A stretch of DNA of 21,219 bases, taken from NCBI GenBank assembly GCA_030837825.1, contig JAUQYB010000124.1:1-21219 (forward strand). The letters run 5' to 3'. The notes below the pieces were generated by a model. It was not told the DNA's origin. It made no database searches and saw only the letters and a list, made by a program, of their open reading frames with translations. Shown in pieces: positions 18,824 to 21,219 of this stretch (within the stretch, counting starts at the first letter, position 1; each line of letters begins with the position of its first letter). Source of the stretch: Albidovulum sp. (GTDB lineage Bacteria > Pseudomonadota > Alphaproteobacteria > Rhodobacterales > Rhodobacteraceae). Made by a program: the position numbers and the translations under genes.

Positions 18824-19699
18824 ATGACACAGACCGGCACAATGCTCCTGGGAATCGATGGCGGCGGCACCTCCTGCCGGGCGGCGGCGGTGGTCCGCGG
18901 CCAGCGGCACGAGGTGACGCTCGGCCCGGCGAACGTCACGACCGGATTCGACGCGGCCGTCGCAACGATCGACACCGCGCTCCGGATGCTGGCCGGGCGT
19001 GCCGGGCTGCCGCCCGAGGTGCTTTTCCAGGCGCCCGCCCATCTCGGCCTCGCCGGGGTCGTGAGTGCGGCCCTCGCCGCGCGTGTCCGCGACGCGCTGC
19101 CCCTGTCCCGTGCCACGGTGACCGACGACCGGCCGACGACCATCGCCGGTGCGCTGGGGCCGGCCGAGGGCGCCGTGGTGGCGATCGGGACGGGGTCGTT
19201 CCTCGGCCGCCAGGCGGGGGGCAGGATTCGCGGCATCGGCGGCTGGGGCTTCTTCGTCGGCGACCAGGCCTCGGGCGCCTGGCTCGGGCGGCGCTGCCTC
19301 GAGGAGGTGATGCTTTCCGTCGACGGGCTCGCGGCCGAAACCGGGCTTTGCCGCAGCCTCCTTGCCGACCACGGCAGCGACCCGGCCGAAATCGTGCGCT
19401 TTTCCGTCGCGGCGCGGCCGGCCGACTACGCCGGGCTCGCGCGCGCGGTGGTCGCCGCCGCCGCGGCGGGCGACGCGCTGGGAGCCCGGCTCATGTCCGA
19501 GGGGGCTGACTACATCCGCCGCGGCCTTGCCGCGCTCGGCTGGCAGCGGGGCGAAACGCTTTGCCTGACCGGCGGGCTCGGGGCTGCCTATGCCGAATGG
19601 CTGGACGAACCCGTGGTGCCGGCGCGGGGCAGCGCGCTTGACGGCGCGCTGTCGCTTGCCGCGCTGGCCACCGTCCGGAGCGAGGGGCAGGGGCCATGA
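18824..19699 (+). CDS. N-acetylglucosamine/glucosamine kinase, BadF/NagK/GspK-type
   Basis: A 291-residue ASKHA-fold sugar kinase. The phosphate-1 loop GIDGGGTSCRA (10-20 from ATG 18824), GPAN near 35, the phosphate-2 loop AIGTGS near 125, GGWGFFVGDQASGAWLGR near 140-158 and the adenosine loop LTGGLG near 247 all fit the BcrAD/BadFG family, in the branch with GlcNAc and glucosamine kinases. Many members have GDEGSG where this has GDQASG. It would phosphorylate the imported amino sugar at C6. The start is ambiguous: ATG 18824 has AAGG 7 nt upstream, TTG 18821 is possible, and ATG 18842 would start right at MLLGIDGGG. It overlaps the GntR gene by 4 bp (ATGA). Confidence 0.88.
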   Translation: MTQTGTMLLGIDGGGTSCRAAAVVRGQRHEVTLGPANVTTGFDAAVATIDTALRMLAGRAGLPPEVLFQAPAHLGLAGVVSAALAARVRDALPLSRATVTDDRPTTIAGALGPAEGAVVAIGTGSFLGRQAGGRIRGIGGWGFFVGDQASGAWLGRRCLEEVMLSVDGLAAETGLCRSLLADHGSDPAEIVRFSVAARPADYAGLARAVVAAAAAGDALGARLMSEGADYIRRGLAALGWQRGETLCLTGGLGAAYAEWLDEPVVPARGSALDGALSLAALATVRSEGQGP

Positions 19700-20454
19700 C
19701 CATCGCCGACTTCCTCGACCCCGAGCACTGGCTGGACCCGGCGCACGGGCCGCTCTATGTCCAGCTCCGCAAGCGGATCGAGACCGGCATCGCCTCGGGC
19801 TTTCTCGCCCCCGACATGCCGCTGCCGCCCGAACGCGAGATCGCGGCGCTGACCGACCTGTCGCGCGTGACGGTGCGCAAGGCGATGGCCGATCTCGCCG
19901 AAAGGGGCCTCATCCTGCAACGGCAGGGCTCCGGCTCGTTCGTGGCCCCGGCGCGGGCCCGGGTGGAACAGTCGCTGTCGCGGCTTACCTCCTTCACCGA
20001 GGACATGGCACGGCGCGGCTACCGGTCGGGGGTGGACTGGCTGGAACGCGGGCTTTTCCTGCCCGGCTCGGACGAGGTGGCGGTGCTGGGCCTCGCCCCC
20101 GGCGCGCAGGTCGCCCGGCTCGCACGGCTGAGGCGGGCCGACGACCGGCCGATGGCCCTTGAACGGGCCTCGCTGCCGACCGACATCCTGCCCAATCCCC
20201 TCGCCGTCACGCGGTCGCTCTACGAGGTGCTGGGGCAGGCGGGGCTCAGGCCGGTGCGCGCGGTGCAGAAGATTTCGGCCGTCGCTCTCGGTGCGGCGGA
20301 GGCGGGGCTTCTGGGCGTGGCGCCCGGTGCCGCGGGGCTGAAAATCGAACGGATCTCGTATCTGCCGGACGGCCGCGTGGTGGAATTCACCCGCTCGCTC
20401 TATCGCGGCGACGCCTATGATTTCGTGGCCGAGCTGCGCATTCCGGAGGAATGA
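19696..20454 (+). CDS. GntR-family regulator, HutC subfamily (wHTH + UTRA)
   Basis: A 252-residue cytosolic regulator. The N-terminal winged helix-turn-helix spans about 18-85 (PLYVQLRKRIETGI, PPEREIAALTDLSRVTVRKAMADLAERGLI, RQGSGSFV). The UTRA effector-binding domain spans about 95-248, with RPMALERASLP and the C-terminal GRVVEFTRSLYRGDAYDFVAEL. NagR/YvoA, DasR and NagQ, which sense GlcNAc-6-phosphate or glucosamine-6-phosphate, belong to this subfamily. That fits its place between the kinase and the SIS-enzyme genes, though the effector is inferred. It likely binds the paired 17-bp sites at 18690 and 18804. AGGGG a few bases before ATG 19696 serves translation. Confidence 0.92.
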   Translation: MTIADFLDPEHWLDPAHGPLYVQLRKRIETGIASGFLAPDMPLPPEREIAALTDLSRVTVRKAMADLAERGLILQRQGSGSFVAPARARVEQSLSRLTSFTEDMARRGYRSGVDWLERGLFLPGSDEVAVLGLAPGAQVARLARLRRADDRPMALERASLPTDILPNPLAVTRSLYEVLGQAGLRPVRAVQKISAVALGAAEAGLLGVAPGAAGLKIERISYLPDGRVVEFTRSLYRGDAYDFVAELRIPEE

Positions 20455-20457
20455 ACG

Positions 20458-21219
20458 ATGTCGACCGCGAGCCAGATGCTGAAGGAAATCCGCGAAATCC
20501 CCGAGGCGGTGGCGCGGCTTCTCGACCGGAGCGGCGCGGCGATCGCGACCGCAGCGGCCGAGGCGCGCGCGCTGTCGCCCGCCTTTGTCGCCACCGTCGC
20601 GCGCGGCTCTTCCGACCATGCCGCGACCTACCTGAAATACGCCTGCGAACTGACCCTCGGGCTGCCGGTCGCCTCGATCGGCCCCTCGGTCGCCTCGATC
20701 TACCATGCGCCGCTCAGGCTTGCGGGCGGGGTCTGCGTCGTCATCTCGCAGTCCGGCAAGAGCCCGGACATCGTCGAGATGGCCCGCGCCGCGACGGCGG
20801 ACGGGGCGCTGACCGTCGCGCTGACCAACGATCCGGCCTCGCCGCTGGCAGGGGCGGCCGGGCGGGTGATCGACATCGCCGCGGGGCCGGAACTCAGCGT
20901 TGCGGCGACCAAGACCTTCGTGACCTCCGCCGTGGCGGCGCTGGCGCTGGTGGCCGAATGGGCGGGGGACGCACCGCTTCTGGCGGGGATCCACGCCTTG
21001 CCGGGCGCGCTCGGCCGGGCGGCGCGGGCCGACTGGGGGGCGCTGACCGACCGGCTTGCGGCGGCGGAGTCGGTCTTCACCCTCGGCCGTGGCCCGGGAT
21101 TTGCCATGTCGGGCGAGGCGGCGCTGAAGCTCAAGGAAACCTGCCGCATCCATGCCGAGACCTATTCCTCGGCCGAGGTGCTGCACGGGCCGGTCAGCAT
21201 CGTCGGGCAGGGGTTCCCG
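20458..21219 (+). CDS. SIS-domain glucosamine-6-phosphate deaminase, NagB-II / GlmS isomerase-like (partial)
   Basis: The frame opens at ATG 20458, with GGAGGA 7 nt upstream, and runs 254 codons to the window edge without a stop. Family members are about 340 residues, so roughly a quarter is missing. It holds the first SIS domain: VARGSSDHAATYLKY near 48-61, the phosphate-binding ISQSGKSPD (96-104) and AATKTF (149-154). The second SIS domain begins with EAALKLKETC, HAETYSSAEVLHGP near 222-247. There is no N-terminal glutaminase domain, so it is not a GlmS synthase. The expected role is deamination of glucosamine-6-phosphate to fructose-6-phosphate and ammonia. AgaS-type deaminase or isomerase activity is an alternative. 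It is the third gene of the kinase operon, 3 bp after the regulator. Confidence 0.88.
   Translation, partial: MSTASQMLKEIREIPEAVARLLDRSGAAIATAAAEARALSPAFVATVARGSSDHAATYLKYACELTLGLPVASIGPSVASIYHAPLRLAGGVCVVISQSGKSPDIVEMARAATADGALTVALTNDPASPLAGAAGRVIDIAAGPELSVAATKTFVTSAVAALALVAEWAGDAPLLAGIHALPGALGRAARADWGALTDRLAAAESVFTLGRGPGFAMSGEAALKLKETCRIHAETYSSAEVLHGPVSIVGQGFP

Noticed and set aside
17735..19372. Upstream extension of the sugar-binding-protein frame to 966 codons
   Set aside because: The binding protein has a clear signal peptide at 17734; the extension runs through murQ and antisense to the kinase gene and is compositionally shadow-like.

Overview
The window looks like a chromosomal segment of a very GC-rich alphaproteobacterium, most likely a member of the Rhodobacter group (Rhodobacteraceae/Paracoccaceae). 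Support comes from the codon bias, a HemB whose cysteine metal site is replaced, the order hemB / small four-helix membrane protein / mfd, a eukaryote-type phosphoglucomutase, and GC-only hairpin repeats between genes. No phage, insertion sequence, CRISPR array, tRNA or rRNA was found. No gap between genes exceeds 300 bases. Assignments come from reading motifs by eye, without database searches.

Left part (1-6866), mostly housekeeping: a beta-hydroxyacid dehydrogenase (+); then on the minus strand a YSC84-type lipoprotein and hemB (heme and bacteriochlorophyll precursor synthesis); then on the plus strand a four-helix membrane protein and mfd (transcription-repair coupling). Divergent hemB and the membrane-protein gene share a 122-bp spacer with nested inverted repeats.

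Middle part (6870-12598): a minus-strand operon of an AMP-forming acyl-CoA ligase, a DsbA/FrnE-type thioredoxin-fold protein and a Bcr/CflA-type MFS transporter, with genes overlapping by 4 and 8 bp. It is divergent from an XRE-cupin regulator followed closely by a PGM1-like phosphoglucomutase. The ligase operon has no assignable substrate and the regulator is its obvious candidate controller.

Right part (12591-21219): a divergent amino-sugar locus. Leftward runs murQ-like etherase, sugar-binding protein, two CUT1 permeases, a Gfo/Idh/MocA dehydrogenase and an ABC ATPase. Rightward runs a BadF/NagK/GspK-type kinase, a HutC-type GntR regulator and a GlmS/NagB-II-like SIS protein cut by the window end. 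Proposed logic: an ABC importer brings in an amino sugar (MurNAc, GlcNAc, glucosamine or a derivative), the kinase phosphorylates it, the MurQ-like protein removes a lactyl ether where present, and the SIS protein deaminates glucosamine-6-phosphate toward fructose-6-phosphate. A deacetylase (NagA) is not seen and may lie beyond the right edge. The 157-bp divergent promoter carries two 17-bp near-identical sites in opposite orientation, the best candidate operators for the GntR protein.

The most distinctive observations are this operator pair, the unusual MurQ variant in an ABC-transporter context, a dispersed GC-hairpin repeat of which one copy sits exactly between the binding-protein and permease genes, and competing hairpins upstream of hemB.
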